NCBI GenBank assembly: GCA_947034895.1 | Contig: OX344762.1 | Coordinates: forward strand, 33,336,760-33,400,759 | Direction: 5' to 3' | DNA from: Rhytidiadelphus loreus | Lineage: Eukaryota > Streptophyta > Bryopsida > Hypnales > Hylocomiaceae | DNA: 64,000 nt | Part shown: positions 1-13,798 of the stretch, piece by piece | How positions within the stretch are numbered: position 1 is the stretch's first letter | Layout of the letters: the number at the start of each line of letters is the position of its first letter | The notes under the pieces: generated by a model | Seen by the model: the letters and a program-made list of their open reading frames with translations, nothing else | The model's database searches: none | What the model was told of the DNA's origin: nothing | Program-made: the position numbers and the translations under genes

Positions 1-45
1 ATCGCTGCTTTTGAGCAACAGTTGTGAGATCGCTGCTTTTGAGCA
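1..45. repeat. 17-bp direct repeat at window edge
   Basis: The 17-base string ATCGCTGCTTTTGAGCA occurs at 1-17 and again at 29-45, so the period is 28 bases. The array may continue to the left of the window. No function can be assigned. Confidence 0.6.
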
Positions 46-2900
46 GAGTCTGTCATTATTAAGTTATGTGTATATCCATTTTGTAAGAGGAGAGTCAGTC
101 CCTTTTGAGGAGGGTCAGTCCTAAGACATGCAACGATATCTCTCGATTTGGGTTAAAACCACACCAAAATATTAAACTGAAAGTAGAGATCGATCGATAC
201 ATGCAAAGTTAAGCTTAATTGAAATGAAACTGCAAGTCTATGCACGCCATCCACGCAGGTATGGATAGGAGGAGCTTTCTTCGTAAGTGAGCGCTTTTAA
301 AAGCTCAGTGACAAGCGTAGAGCTGAGATTAGTGAAGAATTCTCTTCGATTTGGTGTATAAAGAATGTCTTTTTCTCAATTGCATTCACTTGCCTTGGTG
401 GGGGTTTGGCCCTTCTCTTAATTTCCTCCACTTCCTTGAAACTGGGACCTAGCTAGATGAGTTCGCCGGTCTCTGCATGCATGTTGTGTTCTCGTTTCGC
501 ACGGTAATGAGAGGCTACTGTTTTTCTTACAAAAGACAAGAGCAAGAACTGCAAGTCTACGGAAGTTGTTGCAAGAACACCTGAGGCTGACGAGAATCGA
601 ATATTTTCCTGAAAGAAAAGCTTAGTTTCACACGAAAGAGCAGTTCGCTTATGACATGCATGATCCAACTGGACTCACATGACTGACGACGGCCTGGCCT
701 TGATGCAAAATCTAAAATAAGATGGCACATGAAGGTGGTGCAATTCTCGAGAGCCGCCATTCGTTAATTAACTCCCCCTGCCACTTGGCGGCAAATCCCA
801 TGCTGACCTTTTCACACAAATTCAGCTGCAAACAATAATATATATGCATTCTCTCTCGTTTTCTCTACTCCTCTTTCAAGGAAAAACAAATACGGAGTAA
901 AATAACTTAAAAAAGAGAAAAGAAAAGAAAAGAAATGGTAGTCACTCATTATCCAGGGGCAGCACGAGGAATAATCTTTCTCATGTGGCCAATCCCGTGT
1001 CTCCCATCTTTGTGAGAAGAGAATTCTTTTTTTCCCAACTGAACTTCAGGCCTTGTCAGTGGGAATACTTCACTTTCCTAGAACTGTACCAGAGTGCGAG
1101 TGTGATAATCCTACTCTAATCATTCCCTTAAAAGAGGAGATTAGGTTTATAACTTAAGCTCGACAATGATTTCCTCGGGTCTACATAAGTTACTAGACTC
1201 AGGTTCCGATGTGGCAATAGTATTATAAAAAACGAATTGAGCCATGCCACAATGAGAACTGTCAGTGACTGACGGAGAGCATCCATTTGGATGAGTCCGT
1301 CTTTTGTTCATGTAAGTTATAATAAGTAGTGGTTTTAAAATTGGATTCTATTTGTCTCGATGTGTGAGCCGGGCTACGTCTTCCCTTTTAACATCAATTT
1401 TTTTTTTTCATGCAGGATTTTGCGGCGGCATGTCACGTAACGCCGCTTCCTCTTCTGCCGATTCAGTTAAGTACTTAACTTTAAGATAATCCTCAGTCTT
1501 TCTGAACTTTAACTAACTTAACCCAAAAGTTTGGAGGACAATTACTGGGATTAATTTCCTTGCCAGTTCACCATCACGCATGCGGGTTCAGTTCACCCTA
1601 GATTTTGGATGAGTGAGCTAAAGCTCGTTCACGTGGCAAGTTTCCTTTGGATGAAGCGTTGAAACAGATCAGATCTTCAGTTGGATCCAAAACAGGGAGA
1701 ATCATTGGACTCACATCTTTGATCTGTTCAGGGACAGGATCTCGTGAATTGAAGGAAAAAGCTGGAGTCTCCTCTTGGTGGGATATTGCTTGTAATAAGG
1801 GCAATCCACGATCGGAAGCGGATGAATGAGTGAGTGGCAAATTGAAAGCTAAGTTTACTACTTCAGAGCTAGGCCGCTAGGCCCGCTACGGTCGTAGCGT
1901 CCTCGACGCTACGAATTAATTATGGCTTAGCAACCAGGAGAAAACAATAAGAGTCCAAACATTTTGGGGTCTAGCAGTACGTCTACAGTAGGTCTTCCAA
2001 AATAGTTTTTCCAGGAGTTGTTGGTTGTAGGCAATAGCGCAAGTAACTTAGTAGCCAAGTGTTTTTGTAGAGCTACAAACTACTGTCTGCAGTGAGTCTC
2101 TTGTGACTTCAGTTGTTGAAGTCAATCAGTGTTTTGATTTTCGGATGTTAAGTTATTCCTGGAGATCGATGCGTCAGGCAGGCAGTGTTTTATGAGGTAG
2201 GAAGACTTCTTTTGCTGCCAAATTTATTTTATTTATTTATTTTGAAACACATGGACAATCTCTATTGATTGAGGAAACAGTACATTGCTGCCAAAATTTT
2301 AAAAATCACTGCAACTTCATTGTTTGCTTAACTTAATTCAGCCCTCACCTGAGGCCGGTTCTTAACTTAACTTATTATTAGTCTAAGTCTAGATTGTGAG
2401 GAGAATGCATGCTTCAGAAAGACCAGATGGCCAGACTGAAGGCCAGAATCGAAGGTGCAGAAGGTGCTTCTTTCAAAAAAACGAACTCACTGCTGCAGAA
2501 TTTCCCAATTTCTGGCACCTACTTAACTGACGTTGAACATATGATCGAATCATCGAATTCAACCTGGGTAGCTTAGTTGCCGGTGAGTAGGCTTCTATCA
2601 AGTCGCCATTAGTATAACTAATCTAGTTAATGTTTTCAACTCCATCGCTCAACGACCTCAACTACACTTTCAGTCTCCACTCTCGATCCAGTATTAAGCT
2701 TGAGGCTTGAGGTAGATGAGCCCAATGCTGGCAGAATGGCTGCCTTGCCCCCATCGGATGGTTGGATTTTTTTATATCTCAGGCATGAAGTCAAACGTGA
2801 GAAGAGGGGATAAGGTGGAAACACCCAAAAACGTCCATTTCAGCAATTCAGCATATTTGGAGACACCTTTTCCTGAAAATGATATTTTGTGGTATTAGCA
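46..2900. other. Low-repeat, moderately GC-rich stretch without a supported gene
   Basis: This stretch differs from the AT-rich repeats that follow: it is more mixed in composition and shares no obvious copy elsewhere in the window. Open frames at 1647-1829 and 2716-2898 are about 60 codons long, show no motif I know and lack clear splice signals. The stretch could be promoter or gene-edge sequence of a gene outside the window. A T-rich run followed by GAAACACATGG near 2228-2255 resembles the reversed tail found at 23699. Confidence 0.4.
1884..1912. other. Two overlapping short hairpins
   Basis: CGCTACG at 1884-1890 can pair with CGTAGCG at 1893-1899. GTAGCGTC at 1894-1901 can instead pair with GACGCTAC at 1905-1912. 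The two stems share bases, so only one can form at a time. No gene lies next to the site. Confidence 0.45.
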
Positions 2901-4976
2901 AGTGAAAAATCATGAATTTTCCAAAAAAAAATAGATTTTTTGGATGTGGTATGTAATTTCTATGATTTTTCAAAGTGCCGGTCCCTGTACCACTGAAATT
3001 GTCACAGAGGTGGATCCTAAACCAAAATCTGCAAAAATCAGTAGTTAGCAAATGAGAATTAACCCCTAAATGACAGACCCGTGACCATTGATTTCAAGCC
3101 TTGCTGCCCACCATTCAATTTGTTGCCATTTTGGAATTAGATATGTATGAAAAAACTTATATTTATTTTTCAAAGATGAAATCACACGTTTTCTTCACTT
3201 CGCAAATTTTTTTAATTTTTTTGTAGAAAATTGATTTTTATGAGAATTTTTGAAGAAATAGTGAAAAAAATCACATCAAATAGAAAATTACTTCGAAAAA
3301 TTTCAAATTTTCAGTATGTGTGTATTACAATGACAAACACCATAGTGTAAACTCAATTTCCATTTCATTCTATATTTAGAATTTAGTAAACATTAAAAAC
3401 ACATTCAAAGTTCAAATTGGAATTAAAAAATTGAATTTGAAGATTTTTTTCAAAATTCAAATTGGAGTAGGAACTAGAACAAATGACCTTCATTTTGTTA
3501 GTTTGGCTCAAACTCAGAAAATATCAATTTTGTGGAGAAATTTCAGATTTAGAGCAAGGAGCAACAACTTCCCAAAATACACTAAAATAGCATATTTTGT
3601 GATCCGTTCTTTTTACTAAACTCTCAATTACGTGAAGGCAAACACTAGAAAGACTACAAAATCAATTGGATATTCTTTGTAACTCAACATGAAAGGTCAA
3701 CAAAAAGAAAAAAATGAAAAAAATGATTCCAATTTCTTTCCATCCCATTGAACTACCATCGAAGTGGCCTCCAGCGTTCAGGGTTAAGTATGTGTCTTTC
3801 AAATGCTTCAGCAAATCAAAAGTGAACATTTGAAAAACACATTAACTAAATTCTAGAGTACATGAATAAGTACAAGGACACTTTTGGGTGCCTTCACCTT
3901 AGCAATTGGAATTATATTTTTATAGCTACATATAAATCTGATATAATATTTTTTTGAACTAGGATCCTAATCAGGTATGAGGGTTGGCATCTCCTTTTCA
4001 CATTGGAACAACTTTAAGTAACAAAAATAAATAAAAACAAAAATGTATGAGGTGCATAAAGCAACCAATTTAAGAGAAATAAAAATAAAAATAAAAATGT
4101 ATGATGTGCTTAAAGTGACCAGTTTAAGAACAAAATTAATTAATTTAAAAAATGGATGGTGTGTGTAAAGCAAACAATTGAAGAGCTAATTTCAATTTGT
4201 GGGTGTGTTGCACCCATTGAAATATATTTTTCAGTTAAATGTTTGGAAAAGGAAAATAGAAGGTACATATACTAGTCTATAACTCCATAAGTTGTTTCAT
4301 ATTTTTTGGATTATTGAAGAATTACTTATGAATTGGAATTTGGAGTCAACTAGATAAGGCTTTATAGGTGTTTTCCACCTTGACATGTTTATGACCGGTA
4401 AGTACATTAACCCCTTAATGACTAGATGTTTAAATTTTGAACAATGGAAGAATGAAAATACAACCCAAGCACACAAAAATGTGTTTTTCATCCATCATTT
4501 TTTTCAAACTTTTGTGTGAGTTCTTTAACATTTGTATGGTATAGATTTTGAAGACTTTGCTTTGCAAATATTCTATATAAGAAACTTCATAAATCACTAT
4601 GATTAGAATATAACATTTTGAACTTAGAGGAAAAAAATCTTAAGAAAATCACAAATATTCAATTACAATCAATTTTTGAAGGAATTTTCAATTTTTGGCT
4701 TCAAATTTAATTGAAAAATATTGGTTTCAATGAACTAGTTGATCTACTTGTGTGGATATGATTTATGGATGTTGTTTTTGAATGAAAGAACACCCCATGG
4801 TTTAAGGCTCTCATGTACATATATTAAAATATTTGCATAGTAAAAAGCTCTTCATACATAGGATTAACACTTCAATGTATTAAAAGTCATCCCATGCATA
4901 TGATAGAAAGTACATAGTGACAGGCAATGACTGCCTCTTCATGGTGCATAGTGAAACTATGCACTATGAAAAAAAA

Positions 4977-5095
4977 TTTAATTTTAAAGTTTTTGATTTT
5001 AATTCACCCCCATCCCCCTCCTCCTTCCCAAAAATTTAAAAAAAAATTGGGGGGGGGAGGAGGTGAATTAAAAATCAAAATCTTTAAAATTAAAT
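4977..5095. repeat. Purine/pyrimidine-rich foldback
   Basis: AATTTTAAAG followed by TTTTGATTTTAATTCACC (from 4977) is answered by GGTGAATTAAAAATCAAAA followed by TCTTTAAAATT (to 5095). The loop contains a C-rich to G-rich inversion. Arms are roughly 50 bases with a few mismatches. It is followed at 5180-5330 by a degenerate hexanucleotide array of the GTATCC / GTATTT type, whose apparent peptide repeats are an artefact. Confidence 0.55.
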
Positions 5096-5209
5096 TTTTT
5101 TTTACCCCACCCCCCAAATCCCCCTCTTCTCTTGTAGTCTTTAGGAGGGGTGGGGAGATCTAATCAATATGGGATATCTCCATTCATACATAGTTGTATC
5201 CATATTTGT

Positions 5210-5320
5210 ATAGTCATACTTGAATCCGTATCCGTATCCGTATTGGTATAATCATACTTGAGTCCATGTTTGTATTTGTATTCGTATTTGTATATGTATC
5301 TAATTTGTATTCATATTCAG
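5210..5320. repeat. Degenerate hexanucleotide microsatellite (GTATYY)n
   Basis: Repeated units of CGTATC and TGTATT type run through this stretch with substitutions. Both strands remain open because the period is six, which explains the spurious reading frames here. Confidence 0.6.
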
Positions 5321-8300
5321 ATCCAATGGCTCTTGATTTTTCGGTGAAGGAGGGGGAAATTTTTTTCCACTTCCATCCAATGGCTCCTAGTTTTTGTGAA
5401 GGGGGGGGGGGCACTTTATTGAAAACCAAGTGTGATAGGCAAGTCATCCTAGATAGTATTCCCATACAATGAACAACAAAATGAAAACGAAAGTACTCTA
5501 CTTGAGAGTCAAATTAGATATAAATTAAGTAATTTTTGTCAAAAACTATTGTGTGTCATCTATGATTTGTTTAAAATAAAGGGTACCCATAAATATCTAA
5601 TTTGAAAATTCAATTTGACACTTCCTTGCTAATAGTGCCCCTTGGATATGGTAAAAATAAAATAAAATCTAAAAAAAATCAAGGCCATTCCAAGACTTCA
5701 TCAAATTTTTACTTTGAAAATTCTAACACTTGAATAAACTTCCATCCATTAAAACATTTCCATTTGTTTGATTTGAATTTTTTCATCCATTTTGATATGT
5801 AAATCATTTTTGCAGTTTCAACCCTAATTTATTGTTTCTCAAAAATACTCATCATTCTCATTTGCAATTTTACTTGTATTGAAACCAACCTGGATGTAAA
5901 GTAAGATTTTCACAAGTTCATGGATAAATGTAATAGCTTGTCCCTTATTATATGATAGTTAAGTTTGTAATTCTCAAACTCTCTTCAAGAATTCAAAGTC
6001 TCTCATTCTGAATATGAATTCAAATTTGATCATTATTGGTATATAATAAGTTCAAACTTTTTTGTAGATCCAATGGAAGTTCTACTAGGATATAGGTTGA
6101 TTCTCTTTGGCCCTTGAGATGAATAAAGTTGAAGTAGAAAATTTTAATTTATTGAGAATCCCACCTAATGAACATTGTTGTTTATATGAAAAGGCAAATA
6201 AATAGATTTAGCAAGGAAGTCAAATTGCATCACATGTTCCTAACATTGTATAATCACGCAACATTTTTTTCTATGATGGAAAGGTATTATACTTTGCTAG
6301 ATGCATGGAAAGAACTTATATATTCATTTAAGGATTAAGGTTGGTTGAAGAGACATGTAAGATAGTTTTTTTTCCTTGTGGGGTCCTATAACATTATTAA
6401 CCAACATCAGAGGATCTTTTGCTCTTCTAGAAAACAGAAGCCTCCAATGGTGCAACTTTCCAACCAAACAATGACATTGGCAATGCAACTTCCCATCCAA
6501 CCTATAGATTCAATAATTGACCTTCAAATCTTGATTAAAATCTTTCTTTTTTAAATTCCTTAGTTAGGCGAGTTAATTAGCCAATTAGATGATAATTAGC
6601 ATAGAAAAACATGATTAATCCTAATAGGCATTAGAGTGCATAATGAAATTTAATTGGGGATTTTTAATTGAATTTAAAAGAATGCCTTGAAGTTTTATTT
6701 AATAACATTAATAAAATCCAATTGGTTGGTCTAACAATGGCTAGTTGGAAATTGAAAGGCCAAGTTGGAAGTTGGTTTGACAACTATTTACTTGTTCTTA
6801 TTAGGTTTTTGAGGTCTCATTTTGTTTTTCACTAACTATAAGAGAGTGTGTAACTCCCAATCCAAGTTGGGGGAGGGGGGGGTGAGTAATGAGGAGATTT
6901 ATATTTTCAAAACTTTGAAATGATTAATCAAACGGATTATGTTACTTTTATGTGTGTAACTATGTGTGTCTATATCCAAGTTGGAATGTCATTGTAGTCT
7001 AAATTGGATGTTGTATGTATGAGCCTAAGTTGGAATCATTTGGAGTTGTGTGAATTGTTATAGTGGAGATTGCGTATAGGGGTTGATGAATTGGATGTTA
7101 AAATTGTATATGAATTTGGAGGTGTGTCTTTTCTATGTGTTGTAATTGCCTAATTGGATTGTCTTATAGCAAACCTACTTGAAAGAATCTCATTGACCAA
7201 ACTTCACTAAGATTTGGCTTTCCTAATCAAATCTCCCAAATCTAACTACTATGTTATTCCCCTACAAAAAGGACCCTTGCTTCATTGGTAAACAATGTTA
7301 TGTTGGTTTTGATACAAAGAAAGTATAACGTGTTGAATATTAAAAAAATCAAAATTCTATTGACTAAACCAATAAGAAGTACATCCATTATGGTCATCTT
7401 ACTCACCTAAAGGGCTACAATATCATCCTAAAATTGTCACAATGGTGAGGCCTAAAGTGGGCATGTTCATTGATGGATTACATCGAAAAAGAACAAGACC
7501 CTATTTTGGTCACTAAGTCACTTCAAAGTGTCACTTTCACACACCTAACACTGTCTATCTGCTCAATTATTCAAAAGTGGAGCATTTGGACTTTGTGCTT
7601 GGTTATATATAATAGGGCCCCTACAAATAGCTAGGTGTTGTAAATAGGATCAATTATCTTATTACCTATCATAATCACATCCATTCACCCAAGATGCATT
7701 CACTTGTCAATATGTTGTGAACAAGTGGGAAACAAGCTAGTATATTCAAGTCATTGTTTGACCTAAGGAGGCCAAAAAATGCAAGTTAGATATAAGACTT
7801 AAAAAATGATAGACTTCTTGGCAAAGCGGTCTTCAAGGTCTTCTTGCCAAGCAACATGACAATTCTTCTACTCATAGTGCATGCAATCTAGGGAAGCATA
7901 CATACATTACCAAAAAATTCTTGAACTTTGTTATTGCCTAGTTGCTTTTCAAGATTCGAATAAATCAATTGCATAGAATGATAAGCTTGGAACTCCACCT
8001 CTAATAACCACACGAAAATTACACATCAAAGACTTCATAGTGATGCTATCATTGGTTTTCTAATACTAATCAATAGCATCTATTCATAAACCATACAAAA
8101 GCATCCAGATAGCTACAACTATTTTTTCAAAGTAATGATAATCCTAGGAACCCAAAGGAATCCTCCTTATGGACAAAGCATGCATCAAGGGCACAAACTC
8201 CATCCATAATTGTTAAAAGCAAAGACATCTATATACAATAAGGTTGTCTAAACAATGTCAAACCATAAACATGGAATTTTCAAAGTAATCCTTGAGTATC

Positions 8301-8802
8301 TACCCATGCATCTCATGGTGATCTTTATCAATGTTGGGGGCATTTCCAAGACGAGAAACACCTACAATAGAAGGCATGCTAAGGTCATTGTCAAATTTAA
8401 ATCCTAATCTCAAAGACAAATTGAAAGCAAATGTATTCTCCTTGTCATCTTCAAGAAAGTGTGCACAACTAGCTAGTAAACAAGCCTTCCAAGCATATAT
8501 CTCCAAAGCTTGTAGTCACCAAAAAGAAATTACAAAAAGAAGCTCTATACATGACAAGCATGACATTACAAACAGACCATGAATAGCTAACAAAGGGCAT
8601 TCTAAAATATATGTTGATTTTCAAGTTTTAAGAGTAATACAACACCTAGTTTATTCAAAAGTGTTTCCTCATAGCATCCAAGGCTAATAATTTTTTAACA
8701 AGTTGAGTTGGAGGGGGGGGGGCTAGAGCCAATTTTATACATTGAATGCACAATGTTGTAGTCATTAATTGCTCAAAGATCAAGAATGCAAATCTATAAA
8801 TG

Positions 8803-8822
8803 GTTTACCCCTAAAGGACCAA
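8803..8822. mobile_element. Solitary CCCCTAAAGG end (degenerate TTAA family)
   Basis: TTTACCCCTAAAGGACCAA matches the terminal repeat of the elements at 10862 and 53759, but the flanking tetranucleotide reads TTTA rather than TTAA, and no partner end was found nearby. Confidence 0.4.
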
Positions 8823-9168
8823 GTGTTTGTTCAATGTATGCAAGAAATCTTAGGTAGGTTCTTACAAAGTCAATTTTGGTTGAATGTTCATTAAATTTTG
8901 ACACAAGTTGTGAATATGTACCCCCTTTGTGAGAACACAATTTTTTTTTCTAATTGGACATCCAAATCAAAACTTATATTTCCCTAAATTTTTCGGGCAA
9001 CCTGAGTAGCTTTGGATAGCATGTGCAAAATTCCCCTTATAATTTTGAAACTTGGCAAGTATGTAACTTAGATTATACAAGATGCAAATGTACAAAAACC
9101 CCATATGTAGTGTAAAAATCTCACTCTAGGAGGAGTGAAAGTCTGTTAACTCTGTCAGATAAGCTCAT

Positions 9169-9720
9169 GGGGTGCACTTAGTTCTACTACAACAAACCAC
9201 ATGCGAACAAGTGGTTTCTAATAAACTATAATTTCAACCTAATATTTTGAGTATTGTTTAATAATGACTATAGATTTCAATTGCCAAAATTTTCAACTCA
9301 AATAAAATATAAAATGATTTCTAGAAGAGGTTGAAAATGAACTAAAATGGCATATTTTTCAATTCAAATAATTATAGAGAACACATTTAGATGACCATTG
9401 AATCAATAATTAACTCAAAATGAGCTTTCAATAGAGAGTCATTTTTCAAATTTTTTGTTCATTTTTTAGACAATTTTTTCTTATATAATATAGAGGTGTA
9501 AAAGTTATTTTTTCAGCTCCACAATGTATCTTTTTACTTCAAAAACTTGTAACTAACTATTATTAACCAATAAAAATATCAATAATTCAAAATATAAACT
9601 TTAAAAATAGAAAAATCTATTCATTTAAATTTTTTTTTTTAAATTTAAAATTCAAAAAGTATATAGGGGTCCAAAGTTTTATTGCACATGGTTTCTAATG
9701 GATAGTCTAAGTGACCCCCC
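9169..9720. mobile_element. Non-autonomous inverted-repeat element, copy 1 of a 555-bp family
   Basis: The stretch begins GGGGTGCACTTAG and ends in a sequence whose reverse complement begins GGGGGGTCACTTAG, giving imperfect terminal inverted repeats of about 40 bases. A second copy at 35522-36081 matches along its whole length with small differences. There is no coding capacity. I could not define the target-site duplication. Confidence 0.65.
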
Positions 9721-10861
9721 TAACCGGATAAGGTTGGAATATTTTTCATCTAACTTCAAACATTATAATCTTTCAATCTATATGGTTAAAGTTTTTGAAA
9801 AAAATTCTACACATTTCTATAGTAGTCTAGTACAAATTTGTTTGTTTGAATTTTGAAAAATAATTTTCATTTTTTCATTTTTTTCATTTTTTTCTCACTA
9901 CCCTAAAACATGACAACTTTTCACAATTTCTTCTCCTTGGTTCTTTCGGGGTTAAGATTGTATAAAATTGCCACTATGTTCTTAGAATACATATGTGGAA
10001 TTTTATAGTGAAGGTATATTTTAGGAAGTTAGTGTTTATGTTCTTGCACATTGGTGTGTGTTGGAAAACTAAAAATTCAAACAAATATACCCCACTCTAA
10101 AAGGAACCAAATTTTTTGGAGGATAAATGACACACATACACACACCATTTAATTATGCAATGTTAGCATTTTAGGTCACAATAAGATTTCTTATATTCTC
10201 CAAAACAAAGTAATAGTGAGCCCCCCAAGATGCATAATTATGTTTTTGAATGCTACAATGTTGCTTAGAATCAACAATGATAAAAGGTAATTACACCTAA
10301 AATTGCACCCCCTACATATTTTTGCCTAAAACGAATTTCCACTATCCATGAGAGTTTAGGGTCAGTTTTAGAACCACCTATTTTCAACACTTTGAGAATT
10401 TCATAGTTTATTCCTACAATGTCCAAAAAATGCATTCTAAGAGAATCTAAAATCTATTTTTCACTACCAACAAGACCCCATACAAACTTTTTCAATATAA
10501 TAATGGAAACCATGATGAATTGTTTATTCAGTGGATTTTAGGTGTAAAAGAGTTGATACATTTTCAACTGCCAATCCATTCTCACAACTTAAACTCTTTC
10601 ATTTATAATCACCTCTATTATATGTATAGCATGGCCAACAAGCGCAATACAAATGTCTAAGAGGTGTACAATGAAAGCATAAAATGATCACAACATGTAC
10701 ATTGAAAGCCACAATGATCACCTACATTGGTTTTGTAAGTAGCCTATGGTTAGAAATTGATTGGCCTATAGATTGAGAATGGGACAAACTAAATCTTCAC
10801 AAAAAATATTCATGATAATTTTGTTTTAGAGAGAAAAAATGTCAAGAATTATGAATCCTTT

Positions 10862-11786
10862 TTAACCTCTTAAGGACCAAACATTGTTTTTTGGCAATAG
10901 AGCAATTTGGACCAGTTCACTACAGATGGAATTTTTATTTTTTTCTTTAAAATTTTCACACAATGTATTCTTTAAGGCACAAAATTTTTGCATCTTGGTT
11001 ATGGTTAAAAAGTTATTGCATGATATGTAATTTTCAGTAGTCGGCAAACAACTTGGGTAGTCCAAAAAACTTCTTTAGAAATCACTTTTAAAAATAAATA
11101 AAAATTTGAAATTTGTTTTCTAGATTTATATATACGCGGAAAGCTTTGAATCATTCCATTTTGATTTATGAGATGAAAGTTATGAGGTGTTCTAGTTTGC
11201 GGGTAGTTATGGATTCTCTACTCAAAAATAAACTCTGGAGTCCTTCATTTAACTCTAAATTTTAATTTTTTGAAAAAAAAAAAAAATTGATTTAGATTGT
11301 TTATTACTACATTACCGCTGTTGGAATTGGAATTTTAAAATTTTAAAATTAAATTCTTAACAATTTAGTGTTTTGAATCACTTTGTACTTCTTTCTACTT
11401 ACTATTTTTTTCTTATATGTTGTGCAATTTCAAATGATCTAAATTTTTTCAAGAATGTAGCGAACTTGACTTGAAGAATGAATCCAAAGAGTAACCACCA
11501 TTTTGGACATTTTTTCATACAAATGTGACCTTGTGAAGTGTAGCTGCCTGTATTTTCACGGGGCCCAAAAAGGGATTTTTGTCACTTCAAACGTTAATAT
11601 CTCACAATCTACAAAGTGGAAAATTCTAAAAAAAACTCCACATATTTTCAAACTATTTTTTACTACAAGATCCCATGGTTAAAAGTGTCCAAAAATGTTT
11701 TTCATCTAAAATTTGGTGCTTGTATTAGGAATTGTAGTTTTGGAGCTTTTTTGGTGAAAGCATAGTCTTTGACCTTTAGGGGTTAA
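10862..11786. mobile_element. piggyBac-like non-autonomous element (TTAA-flanked), 925 bp
   Basis: The copy is bounded by TTAA at 10862-10865 and 11783-11786. The ends read CCTCTTAAGGACCAA inward from the left and, as reverse complement, CCCCTAAAGGTCAAA from the right. It is homologous along its length to the element at 53759-54676. No transposase frame is present. The TTAA duplication and CCC-starting ends are the defining marks of piggyBac-type transposons. Family assignment rests on these ends only. Confidence 0.6.
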
Positions 11787-12966
11787 ATCTATTTCTCTAC
11801 ATGAATTTTTTTTTCTCTAACCTTCCCTATACTACAAATAGGATGAATTGTTTAAATGGTTGGAAATAGGTCGTCATCCCAATAGTTATGGTAGAAGTAC
11901 CTATTTTCAGATAGCCTCCCTATCATGGTTTTCTAGGTTGACTTATTGTAGACAATACTTGGATGCACTATTCATTAAAAAAGATTTTTTGTTTGTACCT
12001 TCTTATCCACTCGTCTCTCTTCCCTCCTTACATAAAGAGAAGTGCCAAAGCTTACCGGAATAGGTGAGTCTAGGAGACCCAAATGGGTCCAAATGAAAAA
12101 TCCACGTTTATATTGCATAAAATATTCATTCTTGGAGAGAGAAAAAAATGTTTTTTTCTTTTGCATTCTTCCTCATCTTTATGTTTGCTCAGTTTCTCTC
12201 AATGAATTTCCCATATCTTAAGTTATCAGGAATAGGTACTTCTACCTTACTTTACCCTACCCTATTAGCCAAGGTAGTGGTGGCACCCCCATAATTAAGT
12301 TAGTGCCACCAGGCTACAAATTGTTGATATTTTTTTTGGTGGAAATAAGTACAATGCAGCCTGTCCAGTACAATTTTTTTTTTTTTCGCATTGGTACTAA
12401 GCTTACAGTGAGTTCCAGTAAGTTCCAGTAAGATAATTTCATCTCTCGAGGCTTAGCTAAGTTAAACTAGTGTCTCACGCACTATTAGCATTAATCAAAT
12501 TGTACTTAAGCTTCCCTGCGGTCCTTTCTCCCCCTTGAAGATGACTATGGCAAGCAAGGACGTCACCCTTCTGTTTCCATTGGTACATGGTCTGCTGTGG
12601 ACGGAATTCTGTCCTCGGGGAAGTACAGTACCAAGGTGCGAACTGGACGCTTTACCTGGCCGTTTAAGTCATGCATGGGTGCACAACCATGCCCCTAGCG
12701 CTGGTGTCCTATTTCACACCAAAAAGGTCTGGGGTCCGGAGGTCGGAGTCCCGGGTCCTGGGTCCAAGGAGGTCCATTCCGTTACAGTAGGTGGAGAAGT
12801 TGGCTAGGGATCCATCTCCAAGTAGGTGGATACCCGGTACTCCCGCAACGCACTCTTTGGGTTCCGGTATCGTAGAGCGAAGGCCCAACTAACCGAAGTG
12901 CAACTTACAGATGAGTTCATTCATTCCTTTCACAAGGAGCAGTTAGCGGAAACTCGCCATTTTTCG
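11787..12966. other. Mixed intergenic stretch, no supported gene
   Basis: The part from about 12480 to 12960 is clearly more GC-rich than its surroundings and holds an open frame at 12535-12807. That frame has no recognisable domain and no splice context. A short direct repeat of GAGTTCCAGTAA type occurs near 12410-12435. Confidence 0.4.
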
Positions 12967-12968
12967 GG

Positions 12969-13275
12969 GTTGGGGGTGAACTAGTCCCCCCCCCCTTCGG
13001 CCCCTGCAAATAAAAATAAAAAAAACTGTTTTGTGATTGACTAATTTTTTTTTTTTTTTTTGAACAAATGAAACGGAATTTCATTGTAGAAATAAAATTA
13101 CAAACACCAGCCACATGACTAATTTACCTTTGAACACCTCTGCTAGCTAATTTGGTTGGGGGCCTCTCATTGCAAATATGAATTCAAAATTTGCAAGTTT
13201 TTATCATGCGTGAATTTTTTTATTTTAAATTCAGTGTTTTCCTCAGGGGCTGAGCGAGGGGGGCAGTTTCACCCC
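12969..13275. mobile_element. Inverted-repeat element of the CAGGGTG/GACCCCC family, copy 1 (expanded)
   Basis: The left end reads GGGGTGAACTAGTCCCCC and the right end reads GGGGGGCAGTTTCACCCC, an imperfect terminal inverted repeat. The interior contains CCTCTCATTGCAAATATGAA, matching the interiors of copies at 37750-37965 and 41685-41905. This copy carries extra sequence, including a long T run near 13045-13065 followed by GAACAAATGAAACGG, which looks like a separate insertion. Confidence 0.5.
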
Positions 13276-13413
13276 AGACCCATTTTGGTACTGGATGGTT
13301 GGTAAAAAGAAAGGGTCAAATTCCTCGACCATGGTCCCATCCTTTTCTTGATTGGGTAACCCAGCTTTCAACTTGGGTGGGGATTTGCACAAAAGGATTG
13401 CCAAAGTCAAACT

Positions 13414-13798
13414 TTAACCCTTAAACGCTCAGAGCAACCCAAAATGGCCTATGGTTTCTGATATCATAGAGTATGTTTTGGTCTTAATGAAATTCAATCT
13501 TCAGCTTTTTGGTTGTTCATTAATTGTATAGTGAGATTAATGTAGTTTCTGTACCATGGTTTGAGTTGGCCAATTTTGAATGGATGGCTCATTCCTTCAC
13601 TTACTCATTTGGACCTTCATTAAATTTGATGAGCCTTGGGATGTGGGATAAAAACGCGAAATTGTAGAATCAATCAATAGTCAATGGGTGCAAATTTGTA
13701 CATTGTAAGGCTTTCAGTTCGTTCTCTTTATTGCTAGGCATATGATATTGTACTCCGTAATTCAAAAACTGTATGCTAAGTGAGCGTTTAAGGGTTAA
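13414..13798. mobile_element. piggyBac-like non-autonomous element, 385 bp, 14-bp perfect ends
   Basis: TTAA at 13414-13417 is followed by CCCTTAAACGCTCA. The right boundary reads TGAGCGTTTAAGGG followed by TTAA at 13795-13798, a perfect 14-base terminal inverted repeat. The interior is not homologous to the 925-bp copies, so only the ends and target site are shared. There is no coding capacity. Confidence 0.65.

Larger units (their letters stand above)
2901..9168. other. AT-rich repeat-rich intergenic DNA
   Basis: No reading frame here is convincing. Pieces of families recur elsewhere in the window: solitary TTAA/CCCCT ends at 3059 and 4407, and a stretch at 6200-7330 related to the repeats at 33920-34690 and 38385-38940. 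Homopolymer runs of G, A and T are common. The nearby 47205-47290 segment resembles the sequence that follows 3059. Confidence 0.5.

Noticed and set aside
5214..5465. Peptide with Asn-Thr and Ile-Arg repeats
   Set aside because: This is a translation of a degenerate hexanucleotide microsatellite, open on both strands for that reason.
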